Source: Thermatribacter velox (GTDB lineage: Bacteria > Atribacterota > Atribacteria > Atribacterales > Thermatribacteraceae). From it: a stretch of DNA of 64,000 bases. Shown here one piece after another: positions 7,923 to 17,086 of the stretch. Positions within the stretch are counted from its first letter, which is position 1. Each line of letters begins with the position of its first letter. The notes beneath the pieces were generated by a model, which was not told the origin of the DNA, did not search any database, and saw only the letters and a list, made by a program, of their open reading frames with translations. The DNA is taken from NCBI RefSeq assembly GCF_038396615.1, contig NZ_CP121689.1, positions 1,190,001 to 1,254,000 on the forward strand. The letters are read 5' to 3'. The position numbers were made by a program, and so were the translations under genes.

Positions 7923-9974
7923 ATGGAAAAACAATTTTTTCAATTCATTTACAAACGCAATGGTGAGATCGAAAGGTTTACCCCTCAGAAGATAAAGCTT
8001 GCTATAAGCAAGGCATTTCGTTCCCTAAATAAAGAACCAGAAGAAACGGTCATCGAAAAACTCCTTGAGGAAGTTCTGGTTCTCTTGAAAGAGCGCTTTG
8101 GGGATGCTGTCCCTGGAGTTGAGGATGTTCAGGACGCAGTAGAGGAAGTTTTAATGAAGAGAGGTTTTGCTGACGTAGCCAGGGCTTATATCCTATACCG
8201 TGAAAAACGCAGGCACCTGCGAGAGGCAAAGTTAAAACTGTTTGGAGTCCAGGATGACCTGAAGCTTTCCCTCAACGCTATTCAAGTACTTCGGGAGCGT
8301 TACCTTCTCAAAGACCAGGAAGGAAATCCTGTGGAAACACCGCGCCAGATGATGGAACGGGTGGCTAATGCCATAGCGCAGATAGACGCCAGTTACGGTG
8401 AGGACCCGGAAGTGAGTTACCAGGAATTTCTCAAAACGTTGATGGCTCTGGATTTTCTCCCCAATTCACCAACCTTGATGAATGCTGGTTGTCCGGGTGG
8501 ACAGCTTGCAGCATGTTTTGTTTTGCCGGTTGAAGATTCTCTGGACGCCATCTTTGAGGCGCTCAAAAACATGGCCTTAATCCACAAATCGGGAGGGGGA
8601 ACTGGATTCAGCTTTTCACGTCTACGTCCTCGGGGAGACCGAGTAAGTTCCACTGGTGGTCGTGCCTCGGGTCCTGTTTCTTTCATGCGCATTTTTGATA
8701 CCGCAACCGACGTGGTGAAGCAGGGTGGAAAGCGCAGAGGGGCCAACATGGGCATTCTCAGGTTTAACCACCCTGATATTCTGGAGTTCATCCAGGCTAA
8801 AAAGAAAGGGGGCGAATTTGAAAACTTCAACTTCTCCGTGGCAATAACTGACCAGGAGATGGAAGCGGTCAGGAAAAACGAGAAAATTCCCCTGATAAAT
8901 CCCAGAGATGGAAGAGTATGGCGCGAAGTATCTGCTACCGAAATCTTTAATGTCATATGTGAAAGTGCCTGGAGCTCTGGAGAACCGGGCTGTATTTTTA
9001 TAGACGAGATAAATCGCAAACACCCTTTGAAAGCATTGGGAGCTATCGAGGCTACTAACCCCTGTGGTGAAGTTCCCCTTCTTCCTTTTGAGTCTTGCAA
9101 CCTGGGTTCTATCAACCTTGCTCATATGGTGACGGAGGGGAAAATAGACTACGCGAAGCTTGGAGAGACCGTTCGCGTTGCGGTACATTTTCTCGACAAC
9201 GTGATAGATGCCAACTATCATCCCCTGCCTGAAACTGAGCGGATGGCTAAAGCTAACCGCAAGATAGGTCTGGGGGTTATGGGATTTGCCGACCTCCTGG
9301 TGAAAATAGGTGTACCCTATTATTCCCAGCAGGCCCTTAAAATTGCTGAAGAGATAATGCAGTATATTATGCTCCAGGCAAGAAAAACGTCTCTGGAGTT
9401 GGCCTCTCGAAGAGGAACATTTCCCAATCTTGAGAAGAGCACCTGGTACACCCAGAACTTACCTCTGCGCAATGCAACGCTGACCTCCATTGCTCCAACT
9501 GGCTCAATCAGCATAATCGCTGGCTGCTCAAGTGGCATTGAGCCTTATTTTGCCTTAAGTTTTCGCCGTTACGTGCTTGAAAATACCGAGTTAATCGAGG
9601 TGAATCCGCTCCTTGAAGAATATCTGAAAGGACTCAAACTTTCTCAAAAGGATTGGGAAAGAATACTTGCTCAGGGCACGCTTCAGGGCATCGAGCAAAT
9701 CCCTCAAAAGGTTAAAGACCTTTTCCGTACTGCCCTGGAAATACCACCTGAATTCCAGGTGAAAGTCCAGGCTGCGTTTCAAAAGTATGTTGATAACGCG
9801 GTGTCTAAAACCATAAACCTACCTCAGAACGCTTCGCTTGAAGAGGTTAAAAAGGTCTTCTTCCTGGCTCACGAGACTCATTGCAAGGGCATAACTGTTT
9901 TTAGACAGGGAAGTCGTAGTCGTCAGGCAATTTATCCGGGTTTGCTTTCTGAGAAAGAATGTGAAACCTGCTGA
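7923..9974 (+). CDS. nrdJ: Adenosylcobalamin-dependent (class II) ribonucleotide reductase
   Basis: Reduces ribonucleotides to deoxyribonucleotides using adenosylcobalamin in place of a diiron or glycyl radical. 683 residues. An ATP-cone allosteric domain occupies about residues 8-100. The 10-stranded barrel follows with NSPTLMNAG, LAACFVLPVEDSL (first redox Cys), ATNPCGEVPL (catalytic loop with the thiyl Cys), SCNLGSINLA and TGSISIIAGCSSGIEP. The tail ends in CETC, the cysteine pair expected to re-reduce the active site. No NrdB-like subunit or NrdG activase is nearby, consistent with class II. The short 46 bp leader holds a GGAAAGG ribosome-binding site and no room for a cobalamin riboswitch. 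Confidence 0.93.
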   Translation: MEKQFFQFIYKRNGEIERFTPQKIKLAISKAFRSLNKEPEETVIEKLLEEVLVLLKERFGDAVPGVEDVQDAVEEVLMKRGFADVARAYILYREKRRHLREAKLKLFGVQDDLKLSLNAIQVLRERYLLKDQEGNPVETPRQMMERVANAIAQIDASYGEDPEVSYQEFLKTLMALDFLPNSPTLMNAGCPGGQLAACFVLPVEDSLDAIFEALKNMALIHKSGGGTGFSFSRLRPRGDRVSSTGGRASGPVSFMRIFDTATDVVKQGGKRRGANMGILRFNHPDILEFIQAKKKGGEFENFNFSVAITDQEMEAVRKNEKIPLINPRDGRVWREVSATEIFNVICESAWSSGEPGCIFIDEINRKHPLKALGAIEATNPCGEVPLLPFESCNLGSINLAHMVTEGKIDYAKLGETVRVAVHFLDNVIDANYHPLPETERMAKANRKIGLGVMGFADLLVKIGVPYYSQQALKIAEEIMQYIMLQARKTSLELASRRGTFPNLEKSTWYTQNLPLRNATLTSIAPTGSISIIAGCSSGIEPYFALSFRRYVLENTELIEVNPLLEEYLKGLKLSQKDWERILAQGTLQGIEQIPQKVKDLFRTALEIPPEFQVKVQAAFQKYVDNAVSKTINLPQNASLEEVKKVFFLAHETHCKGITVFRQGSRSRQAIYPGLLSEKECETC

Positions 9975-9984
9975 CGGGTTTCGC

Positions 9985-10028
9985 TTGACCAGGTCACGGT
10001 TCATTTTCCCCCACTTTTATGGTATCAT
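9985..10028 (+). promoter_or_regulatory. Possible promoter/operator before thrC
   Basis: The 85 bp gap before thrC contains TTGACC at 9985-9990 and a TATCAT at 10023-10028. These are too far apart to pair with each other; TTCATT at 10000 would give a 17 bp spacer but is a poor -35. A perfect inverted repeat TGACCAGGTCA (9986-9996) sits over the TTGACC and could be a repressor site. There is no room for a T-box or peptide attenuator, and I see no terminator hairpin. Confidence 0.3.
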
Positions 10029-10059
10029 TGCCTTTATCCATGGGTAAGGAGGTTCAAGA

Positions 10060-11127
10060 ATGCGCTGGCCTGGAATCCTGGAGTATTTTGGTGAATATTT
10101 GCCAATAACCGACAAAACACCCCAAATTACCCTTCAAGAAGGAAACACCCCTTTAATTCGTTCCTATCATCTTGCCAAAAGGTGTGGAGTGGGTTCCCTG
10201 TATTTCAAGTTTGAGGGCATGAACCCTACAGGTTCCTTTAAAGACCGTGGGATGGTGGTGGCTGTTGCCAAAGCGAAAGAAGCAGGGCAGAACATTGTTA
10301 TGTGTGCTTCCACTGGGAATACCTCAGCTTCTGCTGCAGCGTATGCGAAGAGGGCGGGCATGCAATGTGTGGTGCTGGTTCCAGAAGGGAAAATAGCTCT
10401 CGGCAAGCTTTCTCAGGCCCTTATGCATGGTGCAAGGGTTTTGGCACTTGAGGGCAATTTTGATCAGGCTTTATCGATAGTGAGAGAGATAACATCCAGA
10501 TATCCCGTAGCTCTGGTAAACTCCATTAATCCCCATCGCATAGAGGGTCAGAAAACTGCCTCTTTTGAGATAGAAGAGTGGCTTGGAGATATACCGGATT
10601 ACCTGGCTTTACCGGTTGGCAATGCTGGTAACATCACTGCTTACTGGAAAGGGTTTAAAGAATTGATAAGTCGAGGCAAAACTCGTAAATTGCCCAAAAT
10701 GCTTGGGTTTCAAGCTCAAGGGGCCTGTCCCCTGGTCCTTGGTAAGCCGGTTGAGAATCCTCAAACTGTGGCCACAGCAATAAGAATTGGTAATCCAGCA
10801 AGTTGGAAAGGAGCAATTGCGGCTCGTGATGAATCGGGAGGACTCATTGAGGCAGTGAGTGATGAGGAAATCTTGAGTGCTCAACGTCTGCTTGCCGAAG
10901 AAGAAGGCATTTTTGTGGAGCCAGCTTCAGCTGCATCTTTGGCTGGTGTTCTTAAAAAGCAGAGAGAGGGCTTCTTCAGGGGTCATGAGACTGTAGTTTG
11001 TGTTTTAACCGGCCATGGCCTCAAAGACCCGGACATTGCTATAAAACAGTGCAATGACCGAATAGAGAGAGTCAAACCTTCCCTGGAAGAAATTGTAGCC
11101 TTGCTTAATCTGGAAGGTGAGAAATAA
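10060..11127 (+). CDS. thrC: Threonine synthase
   Basis: PLP enzyme converting O-phosphohomoserine to L-threonine. 355 residues, the compact bacterial type. The cofactor lysine is in TGSFKDRGM near residue 62. The substrate and cofactor loops CASTGNTSASAAAYA, PVGNAGNITAYW and the late FVEPASAASLAGV and TGHGLKDP blocks are all present. ATG 10060 has an ideal AAGGAGG site. It begins the threonine cluster and its stop shares a base with the thrB start (TAATG). Confidence 0.95.
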   Translation: MRWPGILEYFGEYLPITDKTPQITLQEGNTPLIRSYHLAKRCGVGSLYFKFEGMNPTGSFKDRGMVVAVAKAKEAGQNIVMCASTGNTSASAAAYAKRAGMQCVVLVPEGKIALGKLSQALMHGARVLALEGNFDQALSIVREITSRYPVALVNSINPHRIEGQKTASFEIEEWLGDIPDYLALPVGNAGNITAYWKGFKELISRGKTRKLPKMLGFQAQGACPLVLGKPVENPQTVATAIRIGNPASWKGAIAARDESGGLIEAVSDEEILSAQRLLAEEEGIFVEPASAASLAGVLKKQREGFFRGHETVVCVLTGHGLKDPDIAIKQCNDRIERVKPSLEEIVALLNLEGEK

Positions 11128-12035
11128 TGCTGGAAGTCGTTGCTCCTGCAACTACTGCCAATCTGGCTTGTGGCTTTGACGTGTTGGGATTGGCGCTTAA
11201 CCTTTTTTTCAAGGCCAGCATCCGGAAAAGCGATGTACCGGGAATCAGGATTACAGTTTGCGGAGAAGGCGCGGATTCTCTACCCCAAAACGAAGAGAAT
11301 CTATTTGTGAAAAGTATGCAGTATCTGTGGTCAGAAATAGGGTTCCATCCCAATTGGGGGCTGGAAATAGTCACCCAGAATGAAATTCCCATTTCTCGTG
11401 GCCTGGGGAGTAGTGCTGCTTGCATAACAGCAGCCCTTCTTGCAGCCAATGAACTGGCAGGAAATCCGCTTGGCCAGCGCCAGCTTCTGAATTTAGCCTG
11501 GAAAATCGAAGGACATCCTGATAATGTTCTTCCCGCATTTCTGGGAGGGTTTACTATAGCATCAACTTTTGACGATGAACTGCAGTTTAAAAGGTGCTCT
11601 TTTTTAGACCTTGAGATTGTCGCTTGCATTCCCGACTATCAACTTTCTACCAGAGAAATGCGCCGAGTTCTTCCAGAAAAATACTCTCGTCAGGACGTGG
11701 TCTTCAACTCAAGTCGGCTTGCTTTTCTGGTAGCAAGTGTTTATGAAAAAGACCCGGAGGGGTTTTTAAAGTCACTTCAGGATTTCATCCACGAACCTTA
11801 TCGGGGTAAATACATCAAAGGTTTTGAAGAAGTCAAAGCCTACGTTACTAAAAATGGACTTGGCAATGTTGCCATAAGCGGTTCCGGACCCACCCTCGTG
11901 CTTTTTTTACGTCGATCTCTTACTGAAAAGGAGAGAAAGAGTATAATAAAAATATTTCAGGATAATGGAGTTGGAGAAATAAAGCTGGTTGCCATGAGCT
12001 GGACAGACCATGGAGCGCAGGTGAAACATAGATGA
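11127..12035 (+). CDS. thrB: Homoserine kinase
   Basis: GHMP-family kinase that phosphorylates homoserine, feeding thrC. 302 residues. Visible motifs are the N-terminal ATTANLACGFDVLGLAL, the ATP-binding PISRGLGSSAACITAALLA and the C-terminal AISGSGPTLVLF. Start ATG 11127 overlaps the thrC stop, and the end overlaps lysC as ATGA. The order thrC-thrB-lysC-asd makes a compact aspartate-family operon. The one missing step is homoserine dehydrogenase (hom), which must be elsewhere. Confidence 0.95.
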   Translation: MLEVVAPATTANLACGFDVLGLALNLFFKASIRKSDVPGIRITVCGEGADSLPQNEENLFVKSMQYLWSEIGFHPNWGLEIVTQNEIPISRGLGSSAACITAALLAANELAGNPLGQRQLLNLAWKIEGHPDNVLPAFLGGFTIASTFDDELQFKRCSFLDLEIVACIPDYQLSTREMRRVLPEKYSRQDVVFNSSRLAFLVASVYEKDPEGFLKSLQDFIHEPYRGKYIKGFEEVKAYVTKNGLGNVAISGSGPTLVLFLRRSLTEKERKSIIKIFQDNGVGEIKLVAMSWTDHGAQVKHR

Positions 12036-13267
12036 GCTTGATTGTCCAAAAGTATGGTGGTTCCTCAGTGGCCACCCTTCAAAAGATGCAGTTTGTGGCT
12101 GAAAAAATAAAAAAATACTTTGAGCAGGGTCACCAATTGGTGGTTGTTGTATCAGCAATGGGCAAAACCACCGATGAACTTCTGCACAAAGCGTTTACCC
12201 TGCATCCATCCCCACCAGAAAGGGAACTGGACATGCTGCTTTCGACGGGGGAACAGGTCTCCATAGCCCTACTCGCCATAGCTCTTGATGCGCTGGGTAT
12301 TCCTTCTCTTTCCTTGACTGGTGGACAGGCAGGGATTATTACTACCGATCTCCACACCAAGGCCAAAATCATTCATATTGATGTCCACCGGATTCTGGAG
12401 GGTTTAGAGCAAAATAAGGTGGTCATTGTCGCCGGATTTCAGGGTAAAAACCTTCAGGATGATATCACCACCCTGGGGAGGGGAGGTAGTGACACTACCG
12501 CCTGTGCCCTGGCTTATGCTTTGAAAGCGGATTTCTGTGAAATTTTTACCGATGTCAATGGCGTTTTTACAGCCGATCCCAGGATAGTGCCTCAAGCAAA
12601 AAAAATAGATCGTATTTCCTACGACGAGATGTCAGAAATGGCCAATCTTGGAGCCAAAGTTATGCAGTTGCGAGCAGTGGATTTTGCCCATGCTTATCGG
12701 GTTAAAGTCCACGTGCGTTGCACCTTTGATGATCAGGAAGGAACCTGGATTGAAGAGGTGGGGAATATGGAAAATGCCCAGGTGAGAGCGGTAACGCACA
12801 GTGGTGACGTGATAAAAGTAGTTTTGCAGGGTGTTCCCAATAGACCCGGTATTGCTGCCCAGATCTTTGAAGCACTTGCCAATCTTTCGGTGTCCATAGA
12901 CATGATTATCCAGAGTGAGGGTAGAGAAACCGTAAAAGACGTGGCTTTTGTGGTGCTGAAAGAAGACGAGAGTAAGGTCAAAAAAGCCATCGAAGAATTG
13001 CGTGGCAAAATAAACTTCCAGAACATCATTCTGGACTACGAAAAAAGCAGGATATCAATCGTGGGTGCCGGCATTGCTTCAAACCCCCAGATTGCATATC
13101 GTATGTTCAAAATTCTGGCTGAGAACAATGTCAATATAGACATGATAAGTACCTCTAATTTGAGAATATCCTGTCTTATACCTCGAGAAAAAATGGAAGA
13201 ATCGGTACGGGCCCTGCACAGGGAATTCATAGAAGAAGAAAAGATAGAGGTGGAGACTAATGAGTAA
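12032..13267 (+). CDS. lysC: Aspartate kinase
   Basis: First enzyme of the aspartate family pathway (threonine, methionine, lysine and DAP for the cell wall). 411 residues: an amino-acid kinase domain starting VQKYGGSSVA, with TTLGRGGSDTTA and EIFTDVNGVFTADPR, followed by two ACT domains from about residue 265 (GIAAQIFEALANLSVSIDMI and a second ACT ending in ISTSNLRISCLI). Tandem ACT domains suggest feedback by lysine and/or threonine, but the effector cannot be read from the sequence. It overlaps thrB by 4 bp and asd by 8 bp. Confidence 0.95.
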   Translation: MSLIVQKYGGSSVATLQKMQFVAEKIKKYFEQGHQLVVVVSAMGKTTDELLHKAFTLHPSPPERELDMLLSTGEQVSIALLAIALDALGIPSLSLTGGQAGIITTDLHTKAKIIHIDVHRILEGLEQNKVVIVAGFQGKNLQDDITTLGRGGSDTTACALAYALKADFCEIFTDVNGVFTADPRIVPQAKKIDRISYDEMSEMANLGAKVMQLRAVDFAHAYRVKVHVRCTFDDQEGTWIEEVGNMENAQVRAVTHSGDVIKVVLQGVPNRPGIAAQIFEALANLSVSIDMIIQSEGRETVKDVAFVVLKEDESKVKKAIEELRGKINFQNIILDYEKSRISIVGAGIASNPQIAYRMFKILAENNVNIDMISTSNLRISCLIPREKMEESVRALHREFIEEEKIEVETNE

Positions 13268-14279
13268 ACTCAAAGTAGCCATAGCTGGAGTAACTGGGGC
13301 GGTTGGCCAGGAAATGCTCAAAATCCTTGAGGAGCGTGCTTTTCCAGTGCGTGAACTCATTCCCCTTGCCTCAGAGCGCTCCCGGGGAAAAGAGGTCACT
13401 TTTCATGGTGAAAAACTGGCCGTACAGGTGCTTTCCGAATTTGATTTTAAAGGGGTTGACCTGGCTCTCTTCAGCGCAGGTGCAAAGACCAGCAGGACTT
13501 TTGCGCCGCTTGCTGCTTCTCAAGGATGCATAGTTATTGATAATTCTTCGGCATTTCGCCAGGACCCAGAAGTGCCCCTCGTTGTTCCTGAGGTGAACCC
13601 TCACAAGATAAGCGATTACAAAAATAAAAACATCATTGCCAATCCCAATTGTACCACCATAATTTCGATAGTGCCCCTTAAGCCTCTGCACGATTTTGGG
13701 AAGATAAAGAGAGTAGTTGCAGCAAGTTATCAGGCTACTTCTGGCGCGGGAGCTATGGCTATGCAGGAGCTGGAAGAGCAGGTAAAGAGTTATGTTGAGG
13801 GAAAACCGCTGGAGGTAAGGGCTTTTCCGCATCAAATAGCTTTCAACCTCATTCCCCACATAGACGTTTTTATGGACAACTTTTACACTAAAGAAGAAAT
13901 GAAAATGGTCTGGGAAACTCAAAAAATTATGGATGATAACTCCATCAAGGTCACGGCAACCTGCGTTAGAGTCCCGGTATTTAGGGCGCACTCAGTAGCT
14001 TTAACTGTAGAAACTGAAAAAAAGATAACCCGTGAAAAAGCAATAGAACTGTTTAATCAGGCTCCGGGAGTAGTAGTTGAAGATGATCCTACTCAAAACA
14101 AATATCCCATGCCCTGGTTTGTAGCCGGTAAAGACGAGTGTTTTGTGGGAAGGATTCGAGAAGACATATCTCATCCTTCGGCACTTACTTTCTGGGTAGT
14201 TGGTGATCAACTACGCAAAGGAGCAGCACTCAACGCTATACAAATAGCCGAACTACTTATCCAGAAAAACATCTTGTGA
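13260..14279 (+). CDS. asd: Aspartate-semialdehyde dehydrogenase
   Basis: NADPH-dependent reduction of aspartyl phosphate to aspartate semialdehyde. 339 residues. Seen are the nucleotide-binding VAIAGVTGAVGQEMLKIL at the N-terminus, the catalytic cysteine in ANPNCTTIISIVPLKPL, the YQATSGAGAMAMQEL loop, and the late RVPVFRAHS with the active-site His. Start ATG 13260 overlaps the end of lysC. It is the last gene of the operon. No terminator hairpin is visible in the 47 bp before the tRNA gene. Confidence 0.95.
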   Translation: MSKLKVAIAGVTGAVGQEMLKILEERAFPVRELIPLASERSRGKEVTFHGEKLAVQVLSEFDFKGVDLALFSAGAKTSRTFAPLAASQGCIVIDNSSAFRQDPEVPLVVPEVNPHKISDYKNKNIIANPNCTTIISIVPLKPLHDFGKIKRVVAASYQATSGAGAMAMQELEEQVKSYVEGKPLEVRAFPHQIAFNLIPHIDVFMDNFYTKEEMKMVWETQKIMDDNSIKVTATCVRVPVFRAHSVALTVETEKKITREKAIELFNQAPGVVVEDDPTQNKYPMPWFVAGKDECFVGRIREDISHPSALTFWVVGDQLRKGAALNAIQIAELLIQKNIL

Positions 14280-14326
14280 ACAATTGCAAAAAGAAATTTG
14301 ATGACTAAAATATAACTTGTCTCTGG

Positions 14327-14412
14327 GCGAGAGTGGCGGAAATGGCAGACGCGCTGGACTTAGGATCCAGTGGGCTAAACCCGTGCGGGTTCAACTCCCG
14401 CCTCTCGCACCA
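14327..14412 (+). tRNA. tRNA-Leu (anticodon TAG)
   Basis: An 86-nt class II tRNA with a seven-base acceptor stem (GCGAGAG paired with CTCTCGC), discriminator A and an encoded CCA. The anticodon arm CTGGA-CTTAGGA-TCCAG gives loop bases T-T-A-G-G with anticodon TAG, reading CUA and probably other CUN codons. The variable arm GTGGGCTAAACCCGTGC is long, as expected for tRNA-Leu. The T-arm carries GTTCAACTC. A TATAAC box at 14311-14316 lies about 10 bp upstream and could be its -10 element. Confidence 0.96.
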
Positions 14413-14530
14413 GCGTTCTCCAACCCTTGAACTTCTCTCCATCGAAAGCTCCAGGGTTATACAGGCACCGTCAAAAGTGAGCACAATAATCGGGTCCTAT
14501 TCGGATCTATGCAGGTAAGGAGAGGTAAAG

Positions 14531-15628
14531 ATGCAATTCCACATTTTTTCCACCAAGAGAGAACCACGCATTGGGTCCCTGATAATGCTGGTAATCTCTG
14601 CGTGGAGTGTCAGAAAACCCCGGAGACTCCTTTTTCTGGCAAAAATTTTTGGCATATTTCTCCGTGCTCTACTGATACGGGGCGTGAAAGCCAGGCGCTT
14701 GAACGGGAACATACCGCTTGTTCTGGGTATCAGTCCAACCCTGCGGTGCAATTACAACTGCCAGGGTTGTTATGCGCTAAAAAGCCCCATCCAGGACGAG
14801 CTTCCTTCAGCAGAGCTCAATGGTCTGCTGAAGGAAGCGGAAAGCTTTGGGGTGGCATCAGTGGTGGTGACTGGAGGAGAACCCTTCTTGAGAGAAGACC
14901 TGCTTCTGACGATGGAAAAACATCGGAAATTGCTTTTTGTGGTGGTAACGAATGGTGTTTTTCTCACTCCCGCTTTTGCAAGAAGAATAGCTCGGAGCAG
15001 GAACATAATCATCCTGGTAAGCGTTGAAGGCTTTGAAGAGGAGACTGATGCCAGAAGAGGAAAAGGAGCATACAGGAAGGTCTTGCAAAGCATGAAGTAT
15101 TTAAAAGCCGAGGACTTGCTTTACGGTTTTGCGGCTACAGCGAATACGGCCAATTTAGAAGCCCTTTCTTCAGATCAGTTCACCGAAGAGATGCTCAATT
15201 TAGGGTGCAAAGTAGGGTTTTTTACGGAATACATACCTTCTGGAGAGAAGCCAGTTGGCAGCTGGATACTCAACAATCAGGAGAGGGAAAAGTTAAGAAT
15301 GAAAGTCCTCGAGTTGAGGAGGAAGAAGGCACTGGTGATTATTCAGTTTCCCCATGATGAATACGGAAAGCACAATATGTGTTCGGCTTCTGGCAAAGCA
15401 TTTTTGCACATCAATGCTCACGGTGAAGTAGAGCCCTGCCCATTTGCTCCCTACTCCTGTGAAAATATAAGGGAGGGAGGTTTGCGCTCAGCCTTTGAGT
15501 CCCCTTTCCTCAGGGCAATTCGCAACCAGCCTCACCTAATGCAAAGAAATACCTATGCCTGTGCCCTTTTTGAGCATCGAGACGAAGTGGGTAAGTTGCA
15601 TGATGCAATCCTGAACAACAGGAAATGA
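14531..15628 (+). CDS. Radical SAM protein with SPASM-like C-terminus, unknown substrate
   Basis: 365 residues. The radical SAM cluster motif CxxxCxxC is CNYNCQGC near residue 75, followed by the SAM-binding VVVTGGEPFLRED. The C-terminal third has further cysteines in MCSASGKAFLHINAHGEVEPCPFAPYSC and in TYACAL. This resembles a SPASM/twitch auxiliary-cluster domain, which is common in enzymes that modify peptides or proteins. The basic N-terminal 60 residues lack a motif I know. ATG 14531 has an AAGGAGAGG site. No small precursor-peptide gene is visible next to it. It stands alone between tRNA-Leu and tig. Confidence 0.85.
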   Translation: MQFHIFSTKREPRIGSLIMLVISAWSVRKPRRLLFLAKIFGIFLRALLIRGVKARRLNGNIPLVLGISPTLRCNYNCQGCYALKSPIQDELPSAELNGLLKEAESFGVASVVVTGGEPFLREDLLLTMEKHRKLLFVVVTNGVFLTPAFARRIARSRNIIILVSVEGFEEETDARRGKGAYRKVLQSMKYLKAEDLLYGFAATANTANLEALSSDQFTEEMLNLGCKVGFFTEYIPSGEKPVGSWILNNQEREKLRMKVLELRRKKALVIIQFPHDEYGKHNMCSASGKAFLHINAHGEVEPCPFAPYSCENIREGGLRSAFESPFLRAIRNQPHLMQRNTYACALFEHRDEVGKLHDAILNNRK

Positions 15629-15682
15629 AAACAGACATTTCTGGTTTTAATAGACGTTTTCTGCCGTAATGATTGGCTCTTG

Positions 15683-15711
15683 TTGACGAAATGGGTCAGG
15701 CAAACTATAAT
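15683..15711 (+). promoter_or_regulatory. Near-consensus sigma-70-type promoter for tig-clpP-clpX-valS
   Basis: TTGACG at 15683-15688, a 17 bp spacer and a perfect TATAAT at 15706-15711, the best promoter in the window. Predicted start is near 15718, giving a leader of about 79 nt. The leader begins with two small hairpins: AATCTC/GAGATT (15721-15735) and GAGC/GCTC (15736-15749). No CIRCE or other heat-shock operator is visible. Confidence 0.85.
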
Positions 15712-15796
15712 ACCACAGGCAATCTCTTAGAGATTGAGCGGCTTTGCTCGTAGCACAATTCCGTGTTTAAGGCAAAACATAGAGGAAGGTGACAAA

Positions 15797-17086
15797 ATGT
15801 TAGAAGTCAAAAAACAGGAAAAAGAGAAGCACCTAATAGAGTTAGAAGTGACAGTGGCTACTGAAAAGGTAAGTGAGGAATTGAACGCTGTATATGCTGA
15901 ACTGAACCGGAAAATAAATGTTCCTGGCTTTAGAAAGGGGAGAGCACCCCGCTCTATTCTGAGAAGCAGGGTAGGCAAAGAAGCAGTACTGGATTACCTT
16001 GCTCAGAAGCTTGTTCCCTGGGCTTTGCAAGAGGCGCTGAAGAAAGAACCGGTGGAATTCATCGGAGAGCCTGAAGTAGAAATAGTAGAGATAGAAGAGG
16101 ACCAGCCTGCTGTTTTTCGATTTACTCTTATCGAAAGACCTCAAGTTACCCTTCCGGATCCCGAAAATATTGAAGTGAAGAAGTATAAAATAGAGATAAG
16201 GGAACAGGATATCGAAAGGGAATTGCAACGTCTCAGGGAGTCCCGAGGCAAATGGGTAGAAAAAGACGAACCTGTTCAGGCAGGCGACCTGGTAACTTTT
16301 AAGGTTGGTGAACAATCTTATTCGGTGCTGGCAGGAGAAAACGAAGGCTTGGCACAGGAAGTGTTGGGAACAAAAAAGGGTGAGCAAAAAACAGTTACTC
16401 TTGAAAAAGAAGACGGAGATACGATTGAAGTAGATCTGGAAATTACGGGTATTCTCCAGAAAAAAATTCCGGAGATAGACGATACTTTCTTGAAAGAAAT
16501 AGGAGAATTTGAAAGTGTGGAAGCCCTTAAAGCGAAAATACGGGAATCTCTGGAAAAGTTAGCTCAAGACCTTATCGAAGAGAGAATGAAGAGAGAAATA
16601 ATTGTAGAGTTAGTTAAAAACTCTGAGCTCTTTCTTCCTGAACCACTCATTCAGTTTGAGACTCGCCAACAGATAGAAGCTTTCCGCAAAAGACTGGAAC
16701 GGGATAATCTTACTCTGGAAAAGTATCTGGAACTTACCAATAGCGATTTTGCTTCTTTTGAAGAGAGTATGCGGAAAGTAGCTCAGTGGGAACTGCGAAA
16801 AATGTTTGTTATCCAGCAATATATTGAGCAAAACGAAATCAAGGCTGAAGAAGAAGAAATCCAAGAAAAAATCAACGATCTTGCCAGAACTGCTGGTAAA
16901 GAACCCCAAGAGGTTAGAAACATCTTGGAACGAAATGATAGAATAAAAAATATCGAAAATAATATAAAATTTGAAAAAATGTTTGAACACCTTAAACAAA
17001 GGATAAAGATAAGGGAAATCGAAGAACCGATAAATCTTGATCAGTGGAAAGCTCTGGCAGATCCTGAAGAGGAGATGGTAGTGTGA
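15797..17086 (+). CDS. tig: Trigger factor, with a shortened PPIase domain
   Basis: Ribosome-associated chaperone. 429 residues. The N-terminal ribosome-docking domain has the GFRKGRAP signature. The C-terminal two-arm chaperone region is helical and highly charged. The middle FKBP-type PPIase domain is reduced: after [12 protein letters not shown] the usual aromatic FKBP pocket residues and the length are not seen, so isomerase activity is doubtful. ATG 15797 with an AGGAAGG site is preferred over an upstream TTG at 15734, which lies inside the leader. Its stop overlaps the GTG of clpP. Confidence 0.93.
   Translation: MLEVKKQEKEKHLIELEVTVATEKVSEELNAVYAELNRKINVPGFRKGRAPRSILRSRVGKEAVLDYLAQKLVPWALQEALKKEPVEFIGEPEVEIVEIEEDQPAVFRFTLIERPQVTLPDPENIEVKKYKIEIREQDIERELQRLRESRGKWVEKDEPVQAGDLVTFKVGEQSYSVLAGENEGLAQEVLGTKKGEQKTVTLEKEDGDTIEVDLEITGILQKKIPEIDDTFLKEIGEFESVEALKAKIRESLEKLAQDLIEERMKREIIVELVKNSELFLPEPLIQFETRQQIEAFRKRLERDNLTLEKYLELTNSDFASFEESMRKVAQWELRKMFVIQQYIEQNEIKAEEEEIQEKINDLARTAGKEPQEVRNILERNDRIKNIENNIKFEKMFEHLKQRIKIREIEEPINLDQWKALADPEEEMVV

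Noticed and set aside
8417-9221. Two long minus-strand frames inside nrdJ (232 and 199 residues)
   Set aside because: Shadows of a long, conserved reductase; neither has family features.
13371-13991. Minus-strand 206-residue open frame inside asd
   Set aside because: Antisense to a fully conserved Asd; no recognisable motif or ribosome-binding site.
14509-15027. Plus-strand 172-residue open frame before and over the radical SAM gene
   Set aside because: It overlaps the radical SAM frame, whose CxxxCxxC motif and ribosome-binding site are clear; the alternative protein looks like frame-shadow composition.
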